Assembly: GCA_026786125.1 (NCBI GenBank)
Contig: JAJAYU010000085.1
Location: forward strand, 1-12,189
Length of the DNA: 12,189 nucleotides
Direction of reading: 5' to 3'
Source of the DNA: Chamaesiphon sp.
Lineage (GTDB): Bacteria > Cyanobacteriota > Cyanobacteriia > Cyanobacteriales > Chamaesiphonaceae
Positions within the stretch are counted from its first letter, which is position 1; each line of letters starts with the position of its first letter. The position numbers and the translations under genes are program-made. The notes beneath the pieces are model-generated. The model was not told where the DNA came from, made no database searches, and was given only the letters and a program-made list of their open reading frames with translations. Positions 7,167 to 12,189 of this stretch are shown here, in pieces.

Positions 7167-7429
7167 CTAGGCGATGCCGAGTAAAGTATCTAACTTGCCG
7201 TGGTCATCTAGATCGTGAATATCATCACAACCGCCGATATGGGCATCATCGATAAAAATTTGGGGGAGAGAGCGTTTGCCATTGGCTCTTTTGGACATTC
7301 AGCGCGGGCATCCTCGTCACCATCGATCGAATATTCAGTAAATTCGACACCCTTGGTTTTTAATAGAGCCTTGGCACGAATACAAAATGGGCAAGTTCGC
7401 CATGTATAGATTTCAATATTTGGCTGCAT
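7167..7429 (-). pseudogene. grxC: Glutaredoxin 3 (GrxC), interrupted by a one-base frameshift
   Basis: Glutathione-dependent thiol-disulfide oxidoreductase (monothiol/dithiol glutaredoxin fold). From the ATG at 7429 the frame gives MQPNIEIYTWRTCPFCIRAK with the dithiol active site CPFC (13-16), continuing through the EYSIDGDEDARAE region (to residue 44). It then goes out of frame near 7299. The remaining 43 residues of a normal glutaredoxin are in another frame: MSKRANGKRSLPQIFIDDAH, the IGGCDD glutathione-site block and GKLDTLLGIA, ending at TAG 7167-7169. The total of 263 nt is exactly one base short of an 87-codon gene plus stop, so a single base is missing around GCT-GA-ATG (7296-7303). 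The direct frame would give a 73-aa protein without the cis-Pro and glutathione-binding half. Causes could be a real inactivating mutation, a sequencing error, or rescue by -1 slippage on the AAAA run at 7289-7292. The family identity is firm; whether it is functional is unknown. Confidence 0.9.
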
Positions 7430-7778
7430 GGCAATTTTGGCTGATTTTGGGATTTACTTTCTATTTTGACATTTTTCGATCTCGATCGCCAACCAATAAA
7501 AAATAGATCGTCTGTGAGGAGCGATCTAGGGTTGCAGTAGTTATTGGGTAACTAATGTAATTAATATTACCCGTAAATCCACCTGTTGCGATCCGCCACT
7601 TGATGTATTTATCTCAGCCAAACAGCTTAGTTAAGAAATTTGGCTAACTGTCAACTAGAGTAGCTGAGCGTACAGTTGTCCAGAATTCATAGCTCTACAA
7701 TCTCCCGCCACTTGGTTAAATTTGCTATAGTCAGCAAAGAGTGAGAATACCAATATTAATCTAGGAGAGCATCCCTCA
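7430..7778. other. Gene-free region upstream of sodB with several inverted repeats
   Basis: I see no convincing coding frame in this 349-bp stretch. It holds short palindromes: AGATCG/CGATCT near 7505-7527, GGGTAA (7546-7551)/TTACCC (7567-7572), AGCCAAA (7616-7622)/TTTGGCT (7639-7645), and AACTGT/ACAGTT near 7646-7676. The sodB promoter is at its right end. No Fur-box-like GATAATGATAATCATTATC sequence was found. It could hold a small RNA or regulatory sites, but nothing identifiable. Confidence 0.5.
7726..7731 (+). promoter_or_regulatory. Probable sodB -10 element TATAGT
   Basis: TATAGT lies 48 bp before the sodB ATG, giving an expected leader of about 40 nt. The -35 region is weak (CTCCCG-like at the right distance). 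An AGGAG ribosome-binding site follows at 7763-7767. Confidence 0.4.
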
Positions 7779-8372
7779 ATGGCGTTTGTACAAGAAGCTT
7801 TACCTTATGATGTCAGTGCTTTAGAGCCACACATGTCTGCCAAGACGTTTGAGTTTCACTACGGTAAACACCATGCTGCTTATGTAGCTAACCTCAACAA
7901 TCTTACCAAAGACACGCCAATGGCGGATTTATCTATTGAAGATATTGTCAAGGCTAGTTTTGGTGATGCTAGTAAGGCAGGTATTTTTAATAATGCTGCT
8001 CAAGTTTGGAACCATGCTTTCTTCTGGAAATCGATGAAGCCAAACGGTGGCGGAGTCCCAACTGGCGAGTTAGCTGCCAAAATCGATGCAGCATTCGGTA
8101 GTTTTGACCAATTTAAAGCAGATTTCAAAACTGCTGCGACTACTCAATTTGGTAGCGGTTGGGCATGGTTGGTAAATGACGGTGGTACCCTCAAGATTAC
8201 CAAGACTGGTAATGCTGAAAACCCCCTCGTTCACGGCCAAACTCCGCTGATTACGTTGGATGTTTGGGAGCACGCTTACTATGTGGATTTCCAAAATCGT
8301 CGTCCCGATTTTATCAGTACATATTTGGACAACTTGGTAAATTGGGATTTCGCTGCGGCTAACCTCAAATAA
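7779..8372 (+). CDS. sodB: Iron superoxide dismutase
   Basis: Cytosolic enzyme converting superoxide to O2 and H2O2; 197 aa, normal for bacterial Fe-SOD, with no signal peptide. The metal ligands are in place: His27 (FEFHYGKHH), His79 (NNAAQVWNHAFFW), Asp161 and His165 (LDVWEHAYYVDF). Gln75 in AAQVWNH is the Fe-type signature; Mn enzymes have Gly at this position and a Gln later in the chain. The start at 7779 has AGGAG 11 nt upstream and matches the family N-terminus. It is expressed alone, from the TATAGT promoter to the palindromic hairpin downstream. It is next to the damaged glutaredoxin gene, another redox gene, but on the opposite strand. Confidence 0.97.
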   Translation: MAFVQEALPYDVSALEPHMSAKTFEFHYGKHHAAYVANLNNLTKDTPMADLSIEDIVKASFGDASKAGIFNNAAQVWNHAFFWKSMKPNGGGVPTGELAAKIDAAFGSFDQFKADFKTAATTQFGSGWAWLVNDGGTLKITKTGNAENPLVHGQTPLITLDVWEHAYYVDFQNRRPDFISTYLDNLVNWDFAAANLK

Positions 8373-8378
8373 CAATTA

Positions 8379-8430
8379 GCAGTCTAAAAGGTAGGGGCAA
8401 TTCATAAATTGCCTCTACCTTTTAAACTGC
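8379..8430. repeat. Long near-perfect palindrome after sodB (dispersed-repeat-like, likely terminator)
   Basis: TAAAAGGTAGGGGCAATT (8385-8402) pairs with AATTGCCTCTACCTTTTA (8407-8424), with one G-T and a 4-nt loop. Beyond a single mismatch, GCAGT (8379-8383) pairs with ACTGC (8426-8430). That is 23 paired positions in total. The core resembles the GTAGGGGC...GCCCCTAC palindromes scattered between genes in many cyanobacterial genomes (recalled, not searched). The A-run and T-run make it a plausible sodB terminator as well. Confidence 0.7.
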
Positions 8431-8451
8431 ACAACAATTAATATATCTACT

Positions 8452-8494
8452 AAAAATCTGCTCGATTGAGTAATGGATACTCTCCGAGCAGATT
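8452..8494 (-). terminator. Intrinsic terminator of rpsU
   Basis: On the minus strand AATCTGCTCG (from 8494) pairs with CGAGCAGATT (to 8455), with an inner GAGTA/TACTC stem inside the loop. A TTTTT run (8456-8452) follows. It lies 31 bp after the rpsU stop codon. Confidence 0.85.
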
Positions 8495-8525
8495 AGTAGT
8501 TTTAAATATTTTAGACAAGCAAAGA

Positions 8526-8708
8526 TTAAAATCTGCGCTTATTTTGTCTGTGTCTAGCGATCGCTTTACGCTTACGCTTTTCAATTGGCGTTTCAAAATG
8601 TCTGTGTTTCCGCATATCAGGAAAAATCCCCGCTTTGGAGACTTCTCGCTTGAATCGGCGTAGCACGGACTCAATGCCTTCACTTTCACCGGGAATTACT
8701 TGAGACAT
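8526..8708 (-). CDS. rpsU: 30S ribosomal protein bS21
   Basis: Small basic ribosomal protein of 60 aa that binds near the 3' end of 16S rRNA and helps in initiation. The sequence [20 protein letters not shown], then [20 protein letters not shown] and a Lys/Arg-rich tail ([18 protein letters not shown]), is the typical cyanobacterial S21. The length is usual. It lies directly downstream of the RRM protein gene on the same strand (130 bp apart), the order reported for the cold-regulated rbpA1-rpsU cluster of Anabaena. A partial terminator and a palindrome lie between the two genes, so both dicistronic and separate transcripts are plausible. Confidence 0.97.
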   Translation of the reverse strand: MSQVIPGESEGIESVLRRFKREVSKAGIFPDMRKHRHFETPIEKRKRKAIARHRQNKRRF

Positions 8709-8738
8709 CCTAACCTATCCACAATCTTACTTAACTAA

Positions 8739-8765
8739 AGCTGAAGGAATTAATTTCGTTCAGCT
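8739..8765. repeat. Palindrome in the rpsU leader
   Basis: AGCTGAA (8739-8745) and TTCAGCT (8759-8765) form a perfect 7-bp inverted repeat around a 13-nt A/T-rich core that itself contains AATTAATT. It is 31 bp upstream of the rpsU start codon. It could be an RNA hairpin acting in translation control or RNA stability, or an operator. Position suggests a role in regulating rpsU separately from the gene before it (inference). Confidence 0.4.
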
Positions 8766-8777
8766 ATTTACTAGCCA

Positions 8778-8808
8778 CAAAAGGACAGACTCATAGCCTG
8801 TCCTTTTG
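8778..8808 (-). terminator. Hairpin terminator after the RRM protein gene
   Basis: CAAAAGGACAG (8778-8788) pairs perfectly with CTGTCCTTTTG (8798-8808), with a 9-nt loop. On the minus strand the T-run is only four bases inside the stem, so termination is probably partial and would allow read-through into rpsU. Confidence 0.7.
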
Positions 8809-8838
8809 ACATCAGACTCGAACTATAGAAGATCGAAT

Positions 8839-9135
8839 CTAGTAGCGGCGATTTCCGCCACCACCGCCGCCGCCACCGAAAGAGCCTTTCTCTTCACGTG
8901 GTTTAGCTTTGTTTACTTTGAGGTCGCGACCCATCCATTCCGCGCCATCGAGAGCTTCGATAGCAGCAGATTCTTCAGCATCTGTTTCCATTTCAACAAA
9001 TGCGAAACCGCGTAGACGACCAGTTTCCCGATCGGTTGGCAATTGAACTCTTTTTACTTTGCCGTATTCAGCAAAAGTTTGAGTCAAGTCATCCTGCGTA
9101 ACTTCGTAGGATAAATTGCCGACGTAAATTGACAT
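8839..9135 (-). CDS. RRM-domain, glycine-rich RNA-binding protein (Rbp family)
   Basis: Cytosolic single-stranded RNA-binding protein of 98 aa. One RRM covers residues 1-80, with RNP2 IYVGNL (3-8) and RNP1 RGFAFVEM (42-49). The aromatic residues that stack on RNA are present. A short Lys/Glu linker leads to a glycine tract ([11 protein letters not shown], about 84-94) ending NRRY. This is the plan of cyanobacterial RbpA-type proteins, many induced by cold. The start at 9135 has GGAG 8 nt upstream. The gene precedes rpsU as in Anabaena. The exact paralogue (rbpA1, B, C) cannot be settled without comparison, so no symbol is given. Confidence 0.95.
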   Translation of the reverse strand: MSIYVGNLSYEVTQDDLTQTFAEYGKVKRVQLPTDRETGRLRGFAFVEMETDAEESAAIEALDGAEWMGRDLKVNKAKPREEKGSFGGGGGGGGNRRY

Positions 9136-9271
9136 ATCGCTGTCTCCAGAATCCTGTAGGTGTAGAGAGTTAGATTCGGAGAAAAGCTTGTAAAAAGAAC
9201 CATACAGCCGAAAATAATCTTCATCTAATATGATAGCACAGAATCTTGAAAATAGATATCGTTTGTTTTTA

Positions 9272-9339
9272 GGAGACTGGGGGACTTGGGGACTGGGGGC
9301 TGATTTATTCTCCTCATCTCCCCGTCTCCTCGTCTCCCC
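9272..9339. repeat. G-rich/C-rich low-complexity repeat with fold-back symmetry, downstream of aspS
   Basis: The left half (9272-9298) is made of GGAGACTGGGGGACTTGGGG-like units repeating GGGGACT. The right half (9310-9339) repeats CATCTCCCCGTCTCCTCGTC-like units. The two halves are imperfectly complementary (GGAGAC/GTCTCC, GGGGAC/GTCTCC) and separated by about 11 A/T-rich bases. It begins 5 bp after the aspS stop codon and probably folds into a strong hairpin in aspS mRNA. It looks like a dispersed low-complexity repeat. Confidence 0.65.
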
Positions 9340-9343
9340 GTTC

Positions 9344-11137
9344 CTATTCCGCCTTTGGCTTATAGGTAGAAATCACCTCCAAATCCTTGAGCTGTTTGGC
9401 ATCAACACTTGCAGGGGCATTGGTGAGTGGGCAGCGGGCTTGTTGGGTTTTGGGGAAGGCGATCACGTCGCGGATGGATTCTTCGCCCGCCAGGAGCATC
9501 ACTAATCGATCGATCCCATAGGCAATACCGCCGTGGGGTGGGGTGCCATAATCAAAGGCTTCGAGCAGGAAGCCAAATTTGTCATGGGCTTCTTCAGGGG
9601 ATAAGCCGATGGCTGTAAATACTTGTTCTTGGATTTCCCGTTGGTGAATTCGCACGCTACCGCCGCCGACTTCGGTACCGTTGTAGACAATATCGTAAGC
9701 TTGGGCACGGGCGGTTGTCAGATCGCTAAGATCGTCTGGATGGGGCGCGGTGAAAGGATGGTGGATAGCTTCGAGCCGTTTTTCATCGGCGTTCCACTCG
9801 AACATGGGGAAGTCTGTGACCCAGAGTAGATTAACTTGTTCATCATTGATTAAGCCCAGTTCGCGCCCAATTACCAAGCGTAATCGATCGAGTGTTTTAT
9901 TGACCATTGCGGCATTACCAGCACCGAATAGCAGTAAGTCTCCAGGTTTAGCACCTGTAATGGTTAATAATTGTTGCTTGCTTTCTGGGGTGAGCGAATC
10001 TTTGATCGCGCCGATGGTGTCGATTTCGTTATTTTCGAGGACACGAATATAGGCTAAACCTTTGGCACCCGCCTCGTTAGCTTCTTTGAACAGGTTGCCA
10101 CCTGGCTTGATCCGCACATTGGAGATGGTTTGGTTCCCACCAGGAATGGGTAATATTTTGACAATTCCACCACTAGCGATTGCACCTGAAAATACTTTGA
10201 ACTGGGAGTCTTTGAATAAGTCGGAAACATTGACTAATTTTAAGTCAAAGCGGGTATCTGGTTTGTCACAACCATAGCTATCCATCGCTTCGGCATAAGT
10301 TAAGCGGGGGAATGGACGAGGAATTTCGAGATGCTTGATTTCTTTAAAGATTTGACAGATCAATTCCTCATTAAGATCCATAATCTCTTCTTGATCCATG
10401 AAACTCATTTCCATGTCCAACTGCGTGAATTCTGGCTGTCTGTCGGCGCGGAGATCTTCGTCCCGGAAACAGCGGGCGATTTGATAATATCGATCAAATC
10501 CCGATACCATCAGTAGTTGTTTGAATAGCTGGGGTGACTGAGGCAGGGCAAACCATTCACCTAAGTTGACGCGACTAGGTAAGATAAAATCTCTGGCACC
10601 CTCAGGAGTGGAGCGTGTCAAAATGGGTGTTTCAATCTCGATGAAATTAAATTTATCTTCGAGAAAGCGGCGAATAGTTTTGATTACTTGGTGGCGGAGG
10701 TGCAGATTGGCACTCATCCGTTCGCGGCGTAGATCTAGATAGCGATATTTGAGCCGTAAATCTTCGCGTACCGATGTTTCATCCTCACTGGCAGATACTT
10801 GGAACGGTAGTTGCTTTTGAACGCGGTTGAGCACCTCAATTTGCTCGGCATAGACTTCAATCTCGCCTGTAGGGATGCGAGAATTGAGGGATTCTTCGGG
10901 GCGACGATAAACCTTCCCAGTAATTTTAACTACATATTCACTGCGGAGGGTTTCGGCGAGATGATAGGAATCGGGCGTGCGGACAGGATCGCTGACAAAC
11001 TGCACCGAACCAGATCGATCGCGTAAATGGAGAAAAATTACCCCACCAAGATCGCGGCGACGATCAATCCATCCGCAGAGGGTAACAGTTTCGCCAATTT
11101 GTTCGGTACGGATTGTGCCGCAATAGTGGGTTCGCAT
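9344..11137 (-). CDS. aspS: Aspartyl-tRNA synthetase
   Basis: Class IIb aminoacyl-tRNA synthetase charging tRNA-Asp in the cytosol; 597 aa, usual for bacterial AspRS. The N-terminal OB-fold anticodon-binding domain (about 1-110) starts [20 protein letters not shown] and includes [12 protein letters not shown]. The catalytic core shows motif 2 ([16 protein letters not shown]...RQPEFTQLD, 214-241), the QSPQLFKQ block (200-207), the bacterial GAD insertion (about 290-420) and motif 3 [13 protein letters not shown] (537-549). [16 protein letters not shown] is the standard C-terminal block. Leu30 sits where known non-discriminating bacterial enzymes have His, hinting at a discriminating enzyme (weak inference). 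The ATG at 11137 matches the family start; no clear Shine-Dalgarno. It is divergent from the PPTase gene. Confidence 0.98.
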   Translation of the reverse strand: MRTHYCGTIRTEQIGETVTLCGWIDRRRDLGGVIFLHLRDRSGSVQFVSDPVRTPDSYHLAETLRSEYVVKITGKVYRRPEESLNSRIPTGEIEVYAEQIEVLNRVQKQLPFQVSASEDETSVREDLRLKYRYLDLRRERMSANLHLRHQVIKTIRRFLEDKFNFIEIETPILTRSTPEGARDFILPSRVNLGEWFALPQSPQLFKQLLMVSGFDRYYQIARCFRDEDLRADRQPEFTQLDMEMSFMDQEEIMDLNEELICQIFKEIKHLEIPRPFPRLTYAEAMDSYGCDKPDTRFDLKLVNVSDLFKDSQFKVFSGAIASGGIVKILPIPGGNQTISNVRIKPGGNLFKEANEAGAKGLAYIRVLENNEIDTIGAIKDSLTPESKQQLLTITGAKPGDLLLFGAGNAAMVNKTLDRLRLVIGRELGLINDEQVNLLWVTDFPMFEWNADEKRLEAIHHPFTAPHPDDLSDLTTARAQAYDIVYNGTEVGGGSVRIHQREIQEQVFTAIGLSPEEAHDKFGFLLEAFDYGTPPHGGIAYGIDRLVMLLAGEESIRDVIAFPKTQQARCPLTNAPASVDAKQLKDLEVISTYKPKAE

Positions 11138-11254
11138 ATGCTTTGACTAAATCTAGGAAGAATGACAATAATTTACAGGAGCTTGTTGATTCCAGTTGAG
11201 CCGGATCGCGGCAATTCTCCATCTAAAATGCAGAGGTTAGCTGGTAAATTTGAG

Positions 11255-11277
11255 TAGGAGTCGAACAAGTTCTCCTA
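11255..11277. repeat. Short inverted repeat in the aspS/PPTase divergent region
   Basis: TAGGA...GAAC (from 11255) and GTTC-TCCTA (to 11277) are complementary around AA, with a 3-base bulge on the left arm. It lies 35 bp before the PPTase start. The GAAC/GTTC half-sites are too closely spaced for a LexA box of the known kinds. Role unknown. Confidence 0.3.
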
Positions 11278-11311
11278 ATTATCTACTATTCACTGTCCCA
11301 CAGATCTATGC

Positions 11312-12007
11312 ATGTTGATGTTATTAGAGCGCGATGTCCATGTCTGGAATTTCGATCTCAATTTAGATCTCGATCAAATTAACCATTTTAGTCAATTTTT
11401 AACTGCTCAGGAACGTCAACGCGCCGCTAAATTGATCAATCCTCTGCATGGCAATCGGTGGACTGTGGCACGGGGATATTTACGCCAGATTCTCAGTCAG
11501 TATCTAGATCGTAGTCCCGCTGATGTTGTGTTTCGTTATGGACAACAGGGCAAGCCTGCCGTTGAAGGTGAGGATCTTCAGTTTAATCTATCTCATTCTG
11601 GCGATCGAGCCGTATATGCCATTAGTGCCAAATATCCAGTTGGGATTGATTTGGAATATATTCATCCTTTACCTGCAACAGATTTAGTTGACAGGTTTTT
11701 TTCAGCTAATGAGCGAGCCATCTTTCATCGCCTCCCAGTTTCCCTCCAGCAAGCAGCATTTTTCCATGCTTGGACCCAAAAAGAAGCCTATCTCAAAGCC
11801 TGTGGGACTGGACTGAGCACCCCATTAGACCAAATCGAAGTCTCGATCGATCCACGCACTCCTGCCGAGATTATTTCCGCTCCCATCGCTGGAATTTGGC
11901 AGATTCAGCGACTAGAAATTTCCACCGAATATGTAGGGGCAATCGTCATCGGTGGAGATTCTGATGATATTAAATACAGCAATCCTAATTTGATTTTCTT
12001 GCAGTAA
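11312..12007 (+). CDS. 4'-phosphopantetheinyl transferase, Sfp/HetI type
   Basis: Transfers phosphopantetheine from CoA to a conserved serine of acyl- or peptidyl-carrier proteins, activating fatty-acid, polyketide or nonribosomal peptide synthases. Length is 231 aa, as expected for the two-subdomain Sfp type. Visible motifs are LTAQERQRAAK (about 30-40), GKPAVEGEDLQFNLSHSG (80-97), the Mg2+ site GIDLEYI (111-117, Asp113 and Glu115), and WTQKEAYLKACGTGL (154-168, with Glu158 and Lys162). All core residues are intact. The start is uncertain: ATG 11312 and ATG 11318 lie in frame and neither has a clear ribosome-binding site; both leave the N-terminal VHVWNFDL strand intact. Many cyanobacteria use a single such enzyme for all carrier proteins, so it may be essential (inference). 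No synthase genes are in the window. Confidence 0.93.
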   Translation: MLMLLERDVHVWNFDLNLDLDQINHFSQFLTAQERQRAAKLINPLHGNRWTVARGYLRQILSQYLDRSPADVVFRYGQQGKPAVEGEDLQFNLSHSGDRAVYAISAKYPVGIDLEYIHPLPATDLVDRFFSANERAIFHRLPVSLQQAAFFHAWTQKEAYLKACGTGLSTPLDQIEVSIDPRTPAEIISAPIAGIWQIQRLEISTEYVGAIVIGGDSDDIKYSNPNLIFLQ

Positions 12008-12189
12008 TGTCGCGATCGTAAAGTTTATCGATAATTTGGATTTATCAAGTCGATAAAGCTTGTATCAGAACACACCATCAAGGTAAATTAGAGCTAATCG
12101 ATTTTGTTTTCTCGTTCGTGGCAGATCTGCAAACGAATTCTCACCAGGAGAGAGTGGGATGGCTGGAAGCCGCACGTCTTCAGACTGCG
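12008..12189 (+). other. Right-edge region: hairpin run and possible 5' end of a further gene
   Basis: The stretch after the PPTase has no complete gene. From 12112 it becomes rich in short stems: TCGTT/AACGA around the palindrome GCAGATCTGC (12112-12136), TCTCAC/GTGGGA (12139-12159), GGCT/AGCC (12161-12171), and CGCA-GTCT/AGAC-TGCG (12171-12189). An AGGAG (12146-12150) lies 8 nt before an ATG at 12159, which would open MAGSRTSSDC and run off the edge. A GTG at 12118 in another frame would read VADLQTNSHQERVGWLEAAR and is also open. It may be a structured leader RNA, a ribozyme or intron end, or a gene start; I cannot choose. Confidence 0.35.

Noticed and set aside
9230..9505. Plus-strand frame of 91 codons across the low-complexity block
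   Set aside because: It overlaps the end of aspS antisense and consists of translated low-complexity repeat.
9750..11026. Several plus-strand frames of 60-100 codons within the aspS span
   Set aside because: They lie antisense to a fully conserved aspartyl-tRNA synthetase and show no family features; they are shadows of its codon use.
11255..11277. Possible LexA box (GAAC/GTTC)
   Set aside because: The half-sites are only 2 bp apart, unlike the known Bacillus- or cyanobacteria-type LexA spacing.
11934..11946. GTAGGGGCAAT match to the palindrome core seen after sodB
   Set aside because: It is inside the PPTase coding region (EYVGAIVIGG), lacks the second arm and is explained by coding sequence.
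1..12189. CRISPR arrays, transposases, phage genes, toxin-antitoxin pairs
   Set aside because: No spaced direct repeats, no transposase or integrase motifs and no small overlapping gene pairs were seen; this is an ordinary chromosomal region.

Overview
The window looks like a piece of a cyanobacterial chromosome. The evidence is a cyanobacterial-type ClpC, the rbp-rpsU gene pair (RRM/glycine-rich RNA-binding protein followed by ribosomal protein bS21) described as a cold-regulated cluster in Anabaena, an Sfp/HetI-type phosphopantetheinyl transferase, many GATCGA/CGATCG words with some full GCGATCGC (HIP1) octamers (for example near 6529 and 8559), and tRNA genes without an encoded CCA. The species cannot be fixed from the sequence; a filamentous or Chamaesiphon-like lineage is only a guess.

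Layout. 1-765 (-): 5' two thirds of a CorA-type Mg2+/Co2+ channel, cut by the window edge. 859-1290 (+): single-domain EamA membrane protein. 1446-3947 (+): ClpC AAA+ chaperone. A bidirectional hairpin terminator (3975-4006) separates it from the convergent gene for an alkyltransferase-like (ATL) DNA-repair protein (4020-4391, -). Upstream of that on the same strand lie a start-less, Trp-rich open stretch (4399-4485) and a bicupin of the gentisate-dioxygenase-like group (4502-5434, -). Divergent from the bicupin is an aldo/keto reductase (5565-6746, +). Next come tRNA-Leu(GAG) and tRNA-Arg(CCG), each followed by a hairpin terminator. A glutaredoxin-3 gene on the minus strand (7167-7429) carries a one-base frameshift. 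After a gene-free stretch of about 350 bp comes Fe-superoxide dismutase sodB (+). The minus strand then carries rpsU, the RRM protein gene and aspS (aspartyl-tRNA synthetase). Divergent from aspS is a 4'-phosphopantetheinyl transferase (11312-12007, +). The last 180 bp hold no assignable gene but a run of short hairpins and a possible start of a further gene.

How the genes relate. This is mostly a housekeeping and stress-response neighbourhood: protein quality control (ClpC), DNA repair (ATL), redox and oxidative stress (AKR, glutaredoxin, SodB), cold/translation (RRM protein with bS21), translation (two tRNAs, AspRS) and carrier-protein activation (PPTase). Apart from rbp-rpsU and possibly bicupin-ATL, each gene seems to be its own transcription unit, and many are bounded by clear hairpin terminators. 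I see no mobile element, CRISPR array, phage gene or new multi-gene system. The items most worth checking are the glutaredoxin frameshift, the start-less frame at 4399-4485, the hairpin-rich right edge, and the palindromes around rpsU and sodB.
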